64,000 nucleotides of DNA, taken from assembly GCF_003437535.1 (NCBI RefSeq), contig NZ_QSQT01000004.1, positions 62,001 through 126,000 on the forward strand, in the 5' to 3' direction. The notes below the pieces were generated by a model, which saw only the letters and a program-made list of their open reading frames with translations, was not told where the DNA came from and did no database searches. Positions 62,632 through 64,000 of this stretch are shown here, piece by piece. This DNA comes from Phocaeicola plebeius. GTDB lineage: Bacteria > Bacteroidota > Bacteroidia > Bacteroidales > Bacteroidaceae. A program made the translations under genes and the position numbers. Position 1 is the stretch's first letter. The number at the start of each line of letters is the position of its first letter.

Positions 62632-64000
62632 CTAATCCTCTTTAATACCGTATTGGGCACCGTAAAGCCGCAGTGCGTCATGAACCGCCTTTTCTCCGAA
62701 TTGTTGTATCATATCTTCCAGGTCGTATTTCAGTGCTTTATCGTCATGAGGGGTGAGACACATGACGCGCGACTCCATGTCGCAGTAACCAGGCAGCCTG
62801 AGGAACATACCTTGCGTAGACTGGTTGTGCAGTGACCACGCCGTTATCGGATATCGGAACGAGGTCGCTTCGCAGAACATATAGGCCATATCCTTGACAT
62901 TGGAGATGTCCCAGCGGTCGAGTGGCTGATTGAAGCTTTTCGCTTCGTTGAACATACAGTACATATTCTGTACGTTCGAGACATTCCAATCGTTCAGCGG
63001 CTGGTTGAAGCTCGAGGCTTTGGAGAACATCTCGCGCATATCTTGCACATTTGAGACGTCCCAGTCGTTCAGCGGCTGGTTGAAGCTCGACGCTTCGCAG
63101 AACATTTCACGCATGTTTTGTACGTTCGAGACATTCCAATCGCTCAGAGGTTGGTTAAATGCTGATGCGCGCACGAACATCTCTCTCATATTTGTGACGG
63201 CTGATACGTTCCATGCACCGACAGACTGGTTAAAGCTCTTTGCCATATCGAACATGTAGCACATGTCAGTAACGCTGGAGACATTCCACGAGTTCAGATT
63301 CTGATTGAAGGAGAAGGCACGGTAGAACATGTACTTCATACTGTGAACTTTTGAAACGTTCCAGCCATCGAGCGGCTGGTTGAAGTGCTCTGCGCAGGAG
63401 AACATGTTGCTCATGTCTGTTACGCTGACCACGTTCCATTTCCGTAAAGGCTGGTTAAAGCGTTCGGCTTCGTTGAACATGAAACTCATATCCGTAACAG
63501 ATGACACGTCCCAGGCTTCAAGTGGCTTATTAAATCTGTGTGCTCCTTCGAACATGTGGGACATATCCCGTACGTTAGAGACATCCCAGCTGCTTATGTC
63601 GTGGTTGAAGTAGATTGCGCTGGCAAACATGTGCTTCATCGTTACTATATTTGATGTATCCCATGTCTCGATACCGGCGAAGTTACTGCGTTTAGACTTT
63701 CGGAAGAGGCCTTCCATGTCGGTTATCAGAGATGTGTCGATATTGGCGAGCGGCATTTTTGCACCCATGTCCAGAAGTTCTATCAGCTCGCGTTTGGAGC
63801 GGGGCTTGCACTTCACGTCTCCCACATTGGTGCGGACGGAACCTATCAGCTCCGGATGGGCCGCTTCAAGTTCGCGCATATATTCCGCGGTGTGTTCGCT
63901 GCCGTAGCGTGAGAGTTCCGTGTATACTTCCGCCGGGTGGAGCTTGTCCAGTTTTTCTTTCAGCCTTGCGCGGCAGTTCTTTTTGGTAGCAAGGTGGAAG
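62632..64000 (-). CDS. BspA-type DUF285 repeat protein, C-terminal part
   Basis: The frame is open from the window edge to TAA/TAG-side stop at 62632; 456 codons are visible and the N-terminus lies beyond. After a charged region (KLHPAEVYTELSRYG, CKPRSKRELIELLDMGAKM) come about eleven 25-residue repeats of the type N/DVSNVxDMxxMFxxAxxFNQPLxxW, then a C-terminal cap (GMFLRLPGYCDMESR and a helical end). DUF285 repeats occur in surface and adhesion proteins but also in cytoplasmic ones; no signal peptide can be judged here. Codon choice is richer in G and C than in the neighbouring AT-rich genes. Confidence 0.85.
   Translation of the reverse strand, partial: FHLATKKNCRARLKEKLDKLHPAEVYTELSRYGSEHTAEYMRELEAAHPELIGSVRTNVGDVKCKPRSKRELIELLDMGAKMPLANIDTSLITDMEGLFRKSKRSNFAGIETWDTSNIVTMKHMFASAIYFNHDISSWDVSNVRDMSHMFEGAHRFNKPLEAWDVSSVTDMSFMFNEAERFNQPLRKWNVVSVTDMSNMFSCAEHFNQPLDGWNVSKVHSMKYMFYRAFSFNQNLNSWNVSSVTDMCYMFDMAKSFNQSVGAWNVSAVTNMREMFVRASAFNQPLSDWNVSNVQNMREMFCEASSFNQPLNDWDVSNVQDMREMFSKASSFNQPLNDWNVSNVQNMYCMFNEAKSFNQPLDRWDISNVKDMAYMFCEATSFRYPITAWSLHNQSTQGMFLRLPGYCDMESRVMCLTPHDDKALKYDLEDMIQQFGEKAVHDALRLYGAQYGIKED

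Noticed and set aside
62632..63750. 75-bp tandem repeats as a non-coding satellite or CRISPR
   Set aside because: The period equals 25 codons and the translation is a continuous DUF285 repeat protein.
1..64000. tRNA, rRNA, IS or prophage genes
   Set aside because: None recognised on reading both strands; no transposase, integrase or tRNA-like cloverleaf was seen, though short RNAs could be missed by eye.

Overview
The window looks like chromosomal DNA from a gut-type Bacteroidota member, most likely Bacteroides or Phocaeicola (Bacteroidaceae). Reasons: many genes are preceded by a TAnnTTTG box (the Bacteroides -7 element), in several cases with TTTG about 19-20 bp upstream; Shine-Dalgarno sequences are inconspicuous; and the gene content is typical of the group (S46 dipeptidyl peptidases, DUF4369 and DUF5723 proteins, TPR-containing two-component sensors, an ApgM-like gene inside the threonine operon, LL-diaminopimelate aminotransferase). 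I saw no rRNA, tRNA, CRISPR array, IS element or prophage.

Layout. 1-164: start of radA on the minus strand. 244-5532: threonine operon (structured leader, thrA, proposed homoserine kinase, thrC). 5817-7889: kinase-like gene and MATE exporter on the minus strand. 8014-10910: S8 protease, xseA, xseB. 10949-15282: DPP7-type and DPP11-type S46 peptidase pair. 15458-16153: DUF4369 lipoprotein. 16199-21159: five-gene minus-strand operon (polyprenol-phosphate glycosyltransferase, pyrC, MetH reactivation domain, membrane phosphoesterase, plsC). 21535-24015: small GNAT and a Na+/H+ antiporter. 24101-30455: menaquinone operon (thioesterase, menF, menD, menB, menC, menE). 30717-35086: LytS/LytR-type two-component pair and a DUF5723 protein. 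35209-40635: YfcE-type phosphodiesterase, pyruvate:ferredoxin oxidoreductase and an AAA ATPase. 40962-52830: long PurF-like amidotransferase divergent from gltB-gltD-asnB-dapF-dapL, a nitrogen assimilation and lysine/peptidoglycan precursor unit. 52844-55335: remnant of an outer-membrane barrel gene, a lipoprotein and a TPR regulator. 55651-64000: accessory region with small unknown genes, three acetyltransferases in a row, a CatA-like protein, AraC regulator, YdeI/OmpD-associated protein, and the end of a BspA-type 25-residue-repeat protein that runs off the window.

The left 52 kb is mostly housekeeping: amino acid, pyrimidine and menaquinone synthesis, central redox metabolism and nitrogen assimilation. 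The right 12 kb is more accessory-like. The most unusual non-coding structures are four mosaic palindromes between genes (two of one family, placed the same way behind thrC and the purF-like gene), an 18-bp perfect hairpin that displays a start codon in its loop (59066-59106), a Thr-rich leader before thrA, and a possible orphan transcription unit at 62306-62523. No feature amounts to a clearly new defence or mobile system.
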